Below, piece after piece: positions 16,673-25,735 of a stretch of 60,926 bases of DNA. Each line of letters begins with the position of its first letter. Positions within the stretch are counted from its first letter, which is position 1. The position numbers and the translations under genes were made by a program. The notes under the pieces were generated by a model. That model was given only the letters and a program-made list of their open reading frames with translations. It was not told the DNA's origin and did not search any database. Location of the stretch: contig JAZLGR010000016.1 in assembly GCA_045616445.1 (NCBI GenBank), positions 1 through 60,926 on the forward strand, given 5' to 3'. This DNA is from Fimousia sp045616445 (GTDB taxonomy: Bacteria; Bacillota; Clostridia; Lachnospirales; Lachnospiraceae).

Positions 16673-16770
16673 GCATTTATATGTGCAATGTCAAAATGTT
16701 CAATATTAAACTAAGAATGAAGTTCTATGATAGATAAATTGCATAAAATCTCAATATTACAATAAAAAAG

Positions 16771-16800
16771 TTGGCTTTTTTAAATGAAGTATGCTATTCT
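16771..16800 (+). promoter_or_regulatory. Candidate promoter for the leuB operon
   Basis: TTGGCT (16771-16776), 18 bases and TATTCT (16795-16800). It is weaker than consensus but the only reasonable match before leuB. It would leave an untranslated leader of nearly 90 bases. Confidence 0.5.
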
Positions 16801-16822
16801 AGTACACAGAGTATTATCGAAT

Positions 16823-16848
16823 ATGCTAGGATGCCGTAACTAGCATCC
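16823..16848 (+). repeat. Leader inverted repeats before leuB with two alternative pairings
   Basis: GGATGC (16829-16834) can pair with GCATCC (16843-16848), and ATGCTAG (16823-16829) can pair with CTAGCAT (16840-16846); the two stems overlap and exclude each other. No T run follows and no T-box signature is seen. Confidence 0.5.
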
Positions 16849-16893
16849 ATGAATTTGATAGAGATAGGTTTAAAAAAGAAAGGGATGTGAAAT

Positions 16894-17976
16894 ATGAGCT
16901 ATAATGTAGCAGTAATCAAAGGAGACGGAATTGGTCCTGAAATCGTTGTTGAAGCAATGAAAGTAATCGACAAAGCAGTTTCCAAAAAGGGAATCACTAT
17001 GAACTATACCCAGGTACTTATGGGTGGTGCATCTATTGATGAATACGGAAAACCATTAACAGATGAAACATTAGAAATCTGTAAGAACAGTGATGCAGTT
17101 TTAATGGGTTCCATCGGGGGTAATACAACAACTTCTCCATGGTACAAGCTTCCAGCTAACTTAAGACCAGAAGCCGGACTTTTAGCTCTTCGTAAAGGCC
17201 TCAACTTATATGCAAACTTAAGACCTGCATATTTATATGAAGAATTAAAGGATGCATGTCCATTAAAACCATCCATTGTTAAGAATGGTTTCGATATGCT
17301 GATCATGAGAGAATTAACAGGTGGTATCTACTTTGGCGAACATAAAACAGATGTAGAAGATGGTGTACGTGTTGCACGTGATTTCCTCACATATGACGAG
17401 AACGAAATCAGAAGAATCGCCATCAAGGGCTTTGACGCAGCTATGAAGCGTGGTAAGAAAGTTACATCTGTAGATAAAGCGAATGTACTTGACTCCTCCA
17501 GATTATGGAGACAGGTTGTTGAAGATGTCGCTAAGGATTACCCTGAAGTAACATTTGAACATATGTTAGTTGATAACTGCGCTATGCAGATCGTATACAA
17601 TCCAGCTCAGTTTGACGTACTCTTAACAGAGAACATGTTTGGTGATATCTTATCTGATGAAGCAAGTATGGTTACAGGATCTCTCGGTATGCTTTCTTCC
17701 GCAAGTATGTCTGATGGTACCTTTGGTTTATACGAACCAAGCCATGGATCCGCTCCAGATATTGCAGGTAAGAATATCGCAAACCCTATTGCAACTATCC
17801 TTTCCGCAGCTATGATGCTTCGTTACTCCTTCAACTTAGATGAAGAAGCAGATGCAATCGAGAATGCTGTTAAGAAAGTATTAGCAGAAGGATATCGTAC
17901 AGTTGATATTATGAGTGAAGGCTGTACAGAAGTAGGCACAAAAGAAATGGGCGATTTAATCGCTGAAAGAATTTAA
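16894..17976 (+). CDS. leuB: 3-isopropylmalate dehydrogenase
   Basis: A 360-residue LeuB, which oxidises and decarboxylates 3-isopropylmalate with NAD in leucine synthesis. It starts with the NAD-dependent decarboxylating family opening VIKGDGIGPEIV; LRKGLNLYANLRPA and GTFGLYEPSHGSAPDIAGK are typical substrate and cofactor segments. leuA, leuC and leuD are not in the window. It heads a run of seven same-strand genes with gaps of 21-45 bases. AAAGGGATG precedes the ATG. Isocitrate or tartrate dehydrogenases are close relatives, but the LRPA motif and the ilv neighbours favour leuB. Confidence 0.94.
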   Translation: MSYNVAVIKGDGIGPEIVVEAMKVIDKAVSKKGITMNYTQVLMGGASIDEYGKPLTDETLEICKNSDAVLMGSIGGNTTTSPWYKLPANLRPEAGLLALRKGLNLYANLRPAYLYEELKDACPLKPSIVKNGFDMLIMRELTGGIYFGEHKTDVEDGVRVARDFLTYDENEIRRIAIKGFDAAMKRGKKVTSVDKANVLDSSRLWRQVVEDVAKDYPEVTFEHMLVDNCAMQIVYNPAQFDVLLTENMFGDILSDEASMVTGSLGMLSSASMSDGTFGLYEPSHGSAPDIAGKNIANPIATILSAAMMLRYSFNLDEEADAIENAVKKVLAEGYRTVDIMSEGCTEVGTKEMGDLIAERI

Positions 17977-18016
17977 TTATATTACAATTGATCAATCATC
18001 AAGGAGGATAATAATC

Positions 18017-19681
18017 ATGAAAAGTGATGCAGCAAGAAAAGGTGTTCAGGCAGCTCCTGCAAGATCTTTATTTAATGCTTTAGGTCATACAGACGAAGAG
18101 ATGAGAAGACCTTTGGTAGGTATCGTTAACTCTTATAATGAAATCGTTCCAGGTCATATGAACCTTGATAAAATTACAGAAGCAGTGAGATTAGGTGTAG
18201 CTATGGCTGGCGGTACACCAGTAGTATTCCCTGCAATCGCAGTATGTGATGGTATTGCTATGGGTCATGAAGGTATGAAGTACTCTTTAGTAACAAGAGA
18301 CTTAATCGCAGACTCTACAGAATGTATGGCAATCGCACATCAGTTTGACGCTTTAGTTATGATCCCTAACTGCGATAAGAACGTTCCTGGTTTATTAATG
18401 GCAGCAGCAAGACTGAATATCCCTACAATCTTTGTAAGTGGTGGTCCTATGTTACCAGGTCACGTAAAAGGCCAGAGAACAAGTTTATCTTCTATGTTCG
18501 AAGCTGTAGGTGCTCATGCAGCTGGAACATATTCCGACGAAGATTTATATGAATTTGAATGTAAGACATGTCCTACATGCGGTTCCTGTTCCGGTATGTA
18601 TACAGCAAATTCCCATAACTGCTTAACAGAAGCATTAGGTATGGGCTTACACGGTAATGGAACAATCCCTGCAGTATATTCTGAACGTATCAAATTAGCA
18701 AAACGTGCAGGTATGCAGGTTATGGAATTATATAGAAAGAACATCAGACCGCTTGATATCATGACAGAAGATGCGATCATGAACGCATTAACTGTAGATA
18801 TGGCACTTGGATGTTCCACAAACTCTATGCTTCATTTACCAGCAATCGCTCATGAATGTGGCGTAGACTTAAACTTAGACGTAGCAAACGAAATTTCTGA
18901 AAGAACACCAAACCTTTGTCACCTTGCTCCAGCAGGTCCTACATATATGGATGAACTTTATGAAGCAGGCGGCGTTTGGGCTGTTATGAACGAATTATCC
19001 AAGAAGAACTTACTGAACACAGACGTTATGACATGTACAGGTAAGACATTAGGTGAAAATATCGAAGGTCACCCAATCTTAAATACAGAAGTAATTCGTA
19101 CATTAGATAATCCTTATACACCAGTTGGTGGTTTAGCAGTTCTTCGTGGTAACTTAGCACCAGCAGCTTCCGTTGTTAAGCGTTCCGCAGTTGTACCTGA
19201 AATGTTAAAACATGAAGGTCCTGCAAGAGTATTTGACTGTGAAGAAGATGCAATTGAAGCAATCTTAGGCGGTAAGATCGTAGCTGGCGATGTAGTTGTA
19301 ATTCGTTACGAAGGACCAAAAGGCGGCCCAGGTATGAGAGAAATGTTAAATCCTACATCTGCAATCGCAGGTATGGGTCTTGGATCTTCTGTAGCATTAA
19401 TTACAGATGGTCGTTTCTCCGGTGCTTCCCGTGGTGCTTCCATCGGTCATGTATGTCCAGAAGCAGCTCAGGGTGGTCCAATCGCTTTAATCGAAGAAGG
19501 CGATATCATTCAGATCGATATTCCAAACTACAGCTTAAATGTTAAATTAACAGATGAAGAATTAGAAGCTCGTAAAGCAAACTGGCAGCCAAGAGAACCT
19601 AAAATTAAGACAGGTTACCTTGCTCGTTATGCATCTATGGTTACAGACAGCTCCAAGGGTGCTGTATTAAGCGCAAAATAA
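18017..19681 (+). CDS. ilvD: Dihydroxy-acid dehydratase
   Basis: A 554-residue IlvD, which dehydrates dihydroxy acids in valine and isoleucine synthesis. The iron-sulfur cysteines are visible at 119 (NCDKNVPG) and 191 (CPTCGSCSG), with metal-binding Asp78 (CDGIAMG) and the ending signature GRFSGASRG. AAGGAGG is 9 bases before the ATG. It sits 40 bases after leuB and 21 bases before ilvB. Like others of the family it should be oxygen-sensitive, which fits an anaerobe. Confidence 0.97.
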   Translation: MKSDAARKGVQAAPARSLFNALGHTDEEMRRPLVGIVNSYNEIVPGHMNLDKITEAVRLGVAMAGGTPVVFPAIAVCDGIAMGHEGMKYSLVTRDLIADSTECMAIAHQFDALVMIPNCDKNVPGLLMAAARLNIPTIFVSGGPMLPGHVKGQRTSLSSMFEAVGAHAAGTYSDEDLYEFECKTCPTCGSCSGMYTANSHNCLTEALGMGLHGNGTIPAVYSERIKLAKRAGMQVMELYRKNIRPLDIMTEDAIMNALTVDMALGCSTNSMLHLPAIAHECGVDLNLDVANEISERTPNLCHLAPAGPTYMDELYEAGGVWAVMNELSKKNLLNTDVMTCTGKTLGENIEGHPILNTEVIRTLDNPYTPVGGLAVLRGNLAPAASVVKRSAVVPEMLKHEGPARVFDCEEDAIEAILGGKIVAGDVVVIRYEGPKGGPGMREMLNPTSAIAGMGLGSSVALITDGRFSGASRGASIGHVCPEAAQGGPIALIEEGDIIQIDIPNYSLNVKLTDEELEARKANWQPREPKIKTGYLARYASMVTDSSKGAVLSAK

Positions 19682-19702
19682 TAGATAGAAGAAGGAATAA
19701 TC

Positions 19703-21385
19703 ATGACAAAAAGATTGAATGGTTCTCAGATTGTTTTAGAATGCTTAAAGGAACAGGGCGTAGATACTGTTTTTGGCTATCCAGGCGGAGCAATCTTAAA
19801 CATTTATGATGAATTATATAAACAGAGTGACAGCATTACCCACATCCTGACTTCTCACGAACAGGGTGCGTCACACGCAGCAGATGGGTATGCAAGAGCA
19901 ACAGGTAAAGTCGGAGTATGCTTTGCTACATCCGGCCCTGGCGCTACAAACTTAGTAACAGGCATTGCAACTGCTTATATGGATTCTATTCCAATCGTTG
20001 CAATCACCTGTAACGTAGGAGTGAGCTTACTTGGTAAGGACTCCTTTCAGGAAATCGATATTGTAGGTGTTACTATCCCTATCACAAAGTACAGCTACAT
20101 CGTAAAAGATATCAATAATCTTGCAGATACCATCCGTAAGGCATTCGATATCGCAAGATCTGGCAGACCAGGTCCTGTTCTTATTGATATTCCTAAAGAT
20201 GTAACAGCAGCCGAAACTTTATATACACCAGTGCATATCGCTCCTGTTAAGCGCGAAACAGTGAACATCCGTGAAAAAGATGTATATACAGCAATCGATA
20301 TGATCAAAGAAGCAGAAAAACCATTTATCTTAGTAGGTGGCGGTGCTACTTTATCAGATGCTCATGAAGAATTAGCTGAATTTGTTTCACTGGTTGATGC
20401 ACCAGTCTGCGATACATTGATGGGTAAGGGTGCATTTGACGGAACAAAACCAAATTATACCGGCATGATTGGTATGCATGGAACTAAGACATCCAACCTT
20501 GGTGTTACAGAAAGTGACCTTTTGATTGTCATTGGTGCACGTTTCTCTGACCGAGTATTTGGTAATCCGGATAAGTTCGCTAAGAATGCTAAGATCTTAC
20601 AGATTGACATTGATCCAGCTGAGATCAATAAGAACATTATGATCGATAACAGCATCATTGGTGATATCAAAGCTGTACTTACCATTTTAAACAGAAGACT
20701 GAAACAGCAGAACCATGCGCAGTGGCTGTCGCACATTCAGGAATTAAAGGAAACTTATCCTTTAACATATAAAACAGAAGTATTATCCGGTCCACAGGTC
20801 ATCGAAAAAGTATACGAGATGACCAATGGCGATGCAGTAATCACAACAGAAGTTGGTCAGCATCAGATGTGGGCTGCACAGTTCTTCAAATACGATAAAC
20901 CTCGCAAGTTCTTAACATCCGGAGGCCTTGGTACTATGGGATACGGCCTTGGTTCTTCCATGGGTGCGAAGATGGGATGTCCAGATAAAACAGTCATCAA
21001 CATTGCCGGTGATGGATGTTTCCGCATGAATATCAACGAACTTGCTACCATCCATCGTTATCAGATCCCTGTTATTCAGGTAGTGATTGATAACCAGGTA
21101 CTTGGTATGGTTCGTCAGTGGCAGAATCTCTTCTACGGAGAACGTTATTCCTACACAACATTAAAGGATGGCATTGATTTTGTAAAAATCGCAGAAGGAT
21201 TCGGTGTGGATGCAAAACATGTATTCACAATTGAAGAATTTGAGGAAGTATTTGCCGAAGCTCTTGAAGCAGGCAAACCTTATGTAATCGACTGTCACAT
21301 TGACAGCGATGAAAAAGTATGGCCTATGGTTTCTCCAGGTGGTGCAATTGCTGATGCATTCACTGAGGAAGACTTAGACAAATAG
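19703..21385 (+). CDS. ilvB: Acetolactate synthase large subunit
   Basis: A 560-residue thiamine-diphosphate enzyme of the anabolic acetolactate synthase type. The catalytic glutamate is Glu53 (SHEQGASHAADGYAR) and the ThDP/Mg motif GDG...N is near 437-446 (AGDGCFRMNINEL). The FAD-binding middle domain is complete. It makes acetolactate or acetohydroxybutyrate. The regulatory subunit gene ilvN is not next to it, so the subunit is either encoded elsewhere or absent. The gap to serC is 45 bases with no terminator. Confidence 0.95.
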   Translation: MTKRLNGSQIVLECLKEQGVDTVFGYPGGAILNIYDELYKQSDSITHILTSHEQGASHAADGYARATGKVGVCFATSGPGATNLVTGIATAYMDSIPIVAITCNVGVSLLGKDSFQEIDIVGVTIPITKYSYIVKDINNLADTIRKAFDIARSGRPGPVLIDIPKDVTAAETLYTPVHIAPVKRETVNIREKDVYTAIDMIKEAEKPFILVGGGATLSDAHEELAEFVSLVDAPVCDTLMGKGAFDGTKPNYTGMIGMHGTKTSNLGVTESDLLIVIGARFSDRVFGNPDKFAKNAKILQIDIDPAEINKNIMIDNSIIGDIKAVLTILNRRLKQQNHAQWLSHIQELKETYPLTYKTEVLSGPQVIEKVYEMTNGDAVITTEVGQHQMWAAQFFKYDKPRKFLTSGGLGTMGYGLGSSMGAKMGCPDKTVINIAGDGCFRMNINELATIHRYQIPVIQVVIDNQVLGMVRQWQNLFYGERYSYTTLKDGIDFVKIAEGFGVDAKHVFTIEEFEEVFAEALEAGKPYVIDCHIDSDEKVWPMVSPGGAIADAFTEEDLDK

Positions 21386-21430
21386 ATAAAATATAGAAAT
21401 AAATAATTAAAATGGAGGAAACAAATAATC

Positions 21431-22513
21431 ATGGGAAGAGTATATAATTTTTCCGCAGGTCCAGCTGTGTTACCTGTTGAAGTATTACAGGAAGCAGCTG
21501 ATGAAATGTTAGACTACAGAGGATGTGGTATGTCCGTTATGGAGATGTCTCACCGTTCTGCTATGTTCCAGAATATCATTGATGAAGCAGAAGCAGATCT
21601 TAGAGACCTTATGAACATCCCTGATAATTACAAAGTATTATTCTTACAGGGTGGTGCACACCAGCAGTTTGCTGCAGTACCTTTAAACTTATTCAAGAAT
21701 GGTGTTGGTGATTACATCGTAACAGGTGTATGGGCTAAGAAAGCATGGAAAGAAGCTCAGAAATTCGGTAAAGCTAACAAGATCGCATCTTCCGAAGACA
21801 AGACATTCTCTTATATTCCAGACTGCTCTGATCTTCCAATCTCTGAAGACGCTGATTACGTATATGTATGCTACAACAACACAATCTATGGTACAAAGTT
21901 CCCTGAAGTACCTAATACTAAAGGTAAGGTATTAGTAGCTGACATGTCTTCCTGCATCTTATCCGAACCAGTGAATGTAGAAGATTTCGGTGTAATCTAC
22001 TTCGGCGTTCAGAAGAATGTAGGTCCTGCAGGTGTCGTAGTTGCAATCATTCGTGAAGACTTAATCAGAGATGATCTTCCAGATTCTGTACCTACTATGT
22101 TACAGTGGAAGACACAGGCTGATGCAGGCTCCATGTACAACACACCACCATGTTACACAATCTATATCTGTGGCAAAGTATTCAAATGGCTCAAGAAGAT
22201 GGGCGGTTTAGAAGCTATGAAAGAAGTAAACGAAAAGAAAGCAAAAATCCTTTACGATTACTTAGATGGCAGCAAATTATTCAAAGGTACTGTAGAACCA
22301 GCATCCCGTTCTTTAATGAACGTACCATTCGTTACTGGTGACAAAGACCTTGATGCTAAATTTGTAAAAGAAGCAACAGAAGCAGGTTTCTTAAACTTAA
22401 AGGGACATCGTTCCGTAGGTGGTATGCGTGCAAGCATCTACAACGCAATGCCAATCGAAGGCGTTGAAAAATTAGTTGAATTCATGCAGAAATTCGAAGA
22501 AGAAAACGCATAA
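21431..22513 (+). CDS. serC: Phosphoserine aminotransferase
   Basis: A 360-residue class V aminotransferase that converts 3-phosphohydroxypyruvate to phosphoserine with PLP. It begins YNFSAGPAVLP, the SerC signature, and carries the PLP lysine at 195 (GVQKNVGPAG). ATGGAGG lies upstream of the ATG. It sits beside serA, and a ThrH-type phosphatase farther along (51003) would complete serine synthesis. Confidence 0.97.
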   Translation: MGRVYNFSAGPAVLPVEVLQEAADEMLDYRGCGMSVMEMSHRSAMFQNIIDEAEADLRDLMNIPDNYKVLFLQGGAHQQFAAVPLNLFKNGVGDYIVTGVWAKKAWKEAQKFGKANKIASSEDKTFSYIPDCSDLPISEDADYVYVCYNNTIYGTKFPEVPNTKGKVLVADMSSCILSEPVNVEDFGVIYFGVQKNVGPAGVVVAIIREDLIRDDLPDSVPTMLQWKTQADAGSMYNTPPCYTIYICGKVFKWLKKMGGLEAMKEVNEKKAKILYDYLDGSKLFKGTVEPASRSLMNVPFVTGDKDLDAKFVKEATEAGFLNLKGHRSVGGMRASIYNAMPIEGVEKLVEFMQKFEEENA

Positions 22514-22549
22514 TTCAAATCAGAATATATTAATGAGGATAGATATAAA

Positions 22550-23710
22550 ATGTATAAAGTAAATTGTTTAAACCCAATCGCTCAGATTGGTCTTGATAAC
22601 TTAACAGAGAATTTTGCATTGACAGACAATTTAAACGAAGCTGATGCTGTTTTGGTTCGTTCTGCTTCCATGCATGATTTAGAAGTACCGGAAAGTCTTG
22701 TCGCAGTGGCAAGAGCCGGTGCTGGTGTAAACAACATTCCTTCTGAAGAATATATCAAAAAAGGTATCGTTGTTTTCAATACACCAGGTGCCAATGCCAA
22801 TGGTGTAAAGGAATTAGTTGCAGCAGGTCTTTTCCTAGCATCCCGTGACATCATCGGCGGTGCAAACTGGGCTGCAGCAAGCACAGGTGATCCTAACCTT
22901 GCAAAAACTGTTGAAAAACAGAAGAAAGCTTATGCTGGTAACGAAATCAAAGGCAAAGCATTAGGTGTTGTAGGTCTTGGAGCAATCGGTGTATTAGTTG
23001 CCAACATGGCAGAAAAATTAGGTATGAAAGTATATGGTTATGACCCATATCTTTCCGTAAAATCTGCTTGGCAGTTATCCCCACACGTAATCAGAATGCA
23101 GAGTGTGGAAGATATCTATAAAACATGTGATTATATCACAATGCATTTACCATTATTAGATTCCACAAAAGGAATGATCAATGCAGAAACAATTGCTATG
23201 ATGAAAGACGGCGTTAAGATCTTAAACTTCGCTCGTGGCGGATTGGTAGATTCTACAGATATCTGCAAAGCTCTCGATGAAGGTAAAGTTGCAAAATACG
23301 TAACAGACTTCCCAGATCCAATCGTAGCTGCAAATCCAAAAGTAGTAGCGATTCCTCACCTTGGAGCTTCCACAGAAGAATCCGAAGATAACTGTGCAAT
23401 TATGGCAGTAGATCAGATTGTAGATTACCTTGAGAATGGTAATATCACCAACGCAGTTATGTTACCAAACTGTGATATGGGTGTAAGACAGACCGCAGGA
23501 AGACTTTGTATCATTCATAAGAACAGAGCGAATATCTTATCCCATTTCACTACTTTAGTAGGTGCAGGCGGCATGAATATCGAAAACATGACCAACAAGT
23601 CTAAAGGTGATTATGCTTACACAATCCTTGATACAAACCCAGCTCCTTCTAAAGAAGTTGTTGATGTATTAAAACATGTACGTGACGTATTAAGCATTCG
23701 TGTATTATAA
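22550..23710 (+). CDS. serA: D-3-phosphoglycerate dehydrogenase, short ACT type
   Basis: A 386-residue 2-hydroxyacid dehydrogenase. The NAD-binding GLGAIG motif is near residue 145, followed by NFARGGLVD and the catalytic His in PHLGASTEES. The last ~65 residues form an ACT domain (RANILSHFTTLVGAGG), the site of serine feedback in relatives. The extra intervening domain found in long SerA types is missing. It commits 3-phosphoglycerate to serine. It lies 36 bases after serC and 42 before asd, so the three are probably cotranscribed. Confidence 0.92.
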   Translation: MYKVNCLNPIAQIGLDNLTENFALTDNLNEADAVLVRSASMHDLEVPESLVAVARAGAGVNNIPSEEYIKKGIVVFNTPGANANGVKELVAAGLFLASRDIIGGANWAAASTGDPNLAKTVEKQKKAYAGNEIKGKALGVVGLGAIGVLVANMAEKLGMKVYGYDPYLSVKSAWQLSPHVIRMQSVEDIYKTCDYITMHLPLLDSTKGMINAETIAMMKDGVKILNFARGGLVDSTDICKALDEGKVAKYVTDFPDPIVAANPKVVAIPHLGASTEESEDNCAIMAVDQIVDYLENGNITNAVMLPNCDMGVRQTAGRLCIIHKNRANILSHFTTLVGAGGMNIENMTNKSKGDYAYTILDTNPAPSKEVVDVLKHVRDVLSIRVL

Positions 23711-23752
23711 TACGCATTGTGAAAATAAATAACCATTCGGAGGAATATAAAC

Positions 23753-24838
23753 ATGGATAAAAAATTAAAAGTTGGTATCCTTGGCGCAACAGGTATGGTT
23801 GGCCAGAGATTTATCGCATTATTAGAAAACCACCCTTGGTATGAAGTAACAACATTAGCTGCTTCCCCAAGATCTGCTGGTAAAACATATGAAGAAGCAG
23901 TAGGCGGACGTTGGAAGATGGATACTCCAATGCCAGAAGCTGTTAAGAATATCGTCGTTATGAATGTTAACGAAGTAGAAAAAGTAGCATCTGAAGTAGA
24001 TTTCGTATTCTCTGCAGTAGATATGTCCAAAGAAGAAATCAGAAATATCGAAGATGCATATGCTAAAACAGAAACTCCTGTTGTTTCCAACAACAGTGCT
24101 CACAGATGGACACCAGATGTTCCTATGATGGTTCCAGAAATTAACCCTGAACATGTAGAAGTAATCGAAGCTCAGAAAAAGCGTCTTGGTACAACACGTG
24201 GTTTCGTAGCTGTAAAACCAAACTGCTCTATTCAGGCTTATGCTCCAGCTTTAACAGCTTGGAAAGAATTCGAACCTGTAGAAGTAGTAGCTACAACATA
24301 CCAGGCAATCTCTGGTGCTGGTAAGACATTCAAAGAATGGCCAGAAATGATCGAGAATATCATCCCTTATATCGGTGGTGAAGAAGAAAAATCCGAACAG
24401 GAACCACTTCGTTTATGGGGTAAAGTAGAAGATGGTGTGATCGTAAAAGCTGAAAGTCCAATCATCACATGTCAGTGTGTACGTGTTCCTGTATTAAATG
24501 GACACACAGCAGCTGTATTCGTAAAATTTGCAAAAAAACCAACAAAAGAACAGTTAATCGAAGCTTTAGTAAACTTCTCTGGTGAACCACAGGCATTAGA
24601 ACTTCCAAGTGCTCCAAAACAGTTCATCCAGTACTTAGAAGAAGACAACCGTCCACAGGTTAAAGCTGACGTAGATTACGAAAACGGTATGGGTGTTTCC
24701 ATCGGTCGTCTTCGTGAAGATACAGTATATGACTACAAGTTCATCGGCTTAGCTCACAACACAGTTCGTGGTGCTGCTGGTGGTGCTGTTCTTTGTGCTG
24801 AATTATTAACAGCGAAAGGTTATATCCAGGCTAAATAA
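23753..24838 (+). CDS. asd: Aspartate-semialdehyde dehydrogenase
   Basis: A 361-residue Asd of the longer (archaeal/fungal-like) class. The N-terminal NADP site is GATGMVGQRF, the catalytic cysteine is Cys158 (KPNCSIQAY) and the general-base His lies in NGHTAAVFV. It makes aspartate semialdehyde for lysine, threonine and methionine. A CGGAGG site precedes the ATG. Its TAA shares one base with the ATG of mscS, so the channel gene is translationally coupled to it. Confidence 0.95.
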   Translation: MDKKLKVGILGATGMVGQRFIALLENHPWYEVTTLAASPRSAGKTYEEAVGGRWKMDTPMPEAVKNIVVMNVNEVEKVASEVDFVFSAVDMSKEEIRNIEDAYAKTETPVVSNNSAHRWTPDVPMMVPEINPEHVEVIEAQKKRLGTTRGFVAVKPNCSIQAYAPALTAWKEFEPVEVVATTYQAISGAGKTFKEWPEMIENIIPYIGGEEEKSEQEPLRLWGKVEDGVIVKAESPIITCQCVRVPVLNGHTAAVFVKFAKKPTKEQLIEALVNFSGEPQALELPSAPKQFIQYLEEDNRPQVKADVDYENGMGVSIGRLREDTVYDYKFIGLAHNTVRGAAGGAVLCAELLTAKGYIQAK

Positions 24839-25656
24839 TGATGTTATTTTTACAGACTCTTACAACAAGCATTTTTGAAGCCGTTTCCAAGTTTGGAATG
24901 GATCTCGTAAAAGCCATTCTGATTCTGGTGATCGGATTTCGATTATCCAAGTTTGCAGTAAAGTACTTTAAAAAGTTCATGGAATCTTCCATGATTGATG
25001 ATTCTGTTGGATCTTTCTTAACTTCCATTATCAGAATCGGTACGAAAGCACTTGTCGTTGTCCTTGCTGTTATGCAGATGGGTGTTCAGCCGGCTGCATT
25101 TGTCACAGTACTTGCATCTGCAGGTGTTGCAATCGGCCTTGCATTACAGGGTTCTCTATCCAACATTGCCGGTGGTTGTCTGATCTTACTTACCAGACCA
25201 TTTACCGTAGGAGATTATATCAGAGAAGATGGACATGGCAACGAAGGAACTGTGATTGGAATCGACTTGTTCTATACAAGAATTAAGACAGTTGATAATA
25301 AGATTATTGTGGTACCGAACGGTGTGATCACAAGCAATTCCCTGACCAACGACACACATCAGGAAGAACGATTTCTTGATCTTCGTGTAGGGATTAGTTA
25401 TGAAGATGACCTGTTAAAAGCGAAAGAAGTGTTAAAGAATGCAGCTATAAGCAGTGAATATGCAAGAAGAACAGATGAAACTCTAGTTTTTGTAGACGAA
25501 CTGGGAGAAAGCAGCATCAATTTGGGACTTCGTGTCTGGGTACCGACAGATAGCTATCATCCTTCAAGATGGGATATCAATGAAAGAATCAAACTTGCAT
25601 TTGACAAGGAAGGTATTAATATCCCATATAATCAGCTGGATATCCATATGAAATAA
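24838..25656 (+). CDS. mscS: Small-conductance mechanosensitive channel
   Basis: A 272-residue MscS protein: three N-terminal membrane segments (about 5-25, 58-78, 83-105), the pore helix with the small-residue pattern GVAIGLALQGSLSN, then the cytoplasmic beta and alpha/beta vestibule (PFTVGDYI onward). It releases solutes upon osmotic downshock. The start is ATG 24838, overlapping the asd stop; ATG 24841 is possible. It ends the amino-acid operon. Some relatives export amino acids such as glutamate, which would fit the context but is only a guess. Confidence 0.93.
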   Translation: MMLFLQTLTTSIFEAVSKFGMDLVKAILILVIGFRLSKFAVKYFKKFMESSMIDDSVGSFLTSIIRIGTKALVVVLAVMQMGVQPAAFVTVLASAGVAIGLALQGSLSNIAGGCLILLTRPFTVGDYIREDGHGNEGTVIGIDLFYTRIKTVDNKIIVVPNGVITSNSLTNDTHQEERFLDLRVGISYEDDLLKAKEVLKNAAISSEYARRTDETLVFVDELGESSINLGLRVWVPTDSYHPSRWDINERIKLAFDKEGINIPYNQLDIHMK

Positions 25657-25670
25657 TTAGAAACACATAA

Positions 25671-25710
25671 AAACCGGAATCAATAGTTACATTGATTCCG
25701 GTTTATTTGT
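25671..25710 (+). terminator. Terminator after mscS
   Basis: AAACCGGAATCAAT (25671-25684) and its exact complement (25691-25704) form a 14-bp stem with loop AGTTAC, then ATTTGT. The A run before it allows use from the argH side as well. Confidence 0.9.
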
Positions 25711-25735
25711 CTTATACGAACAATTCAAATATATA

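Noticed and set aside
16700..16893. T-box or other known riboswitch upstream of leuB
   Set aside because: The T-box signature and a leader terminator with T run are missing.
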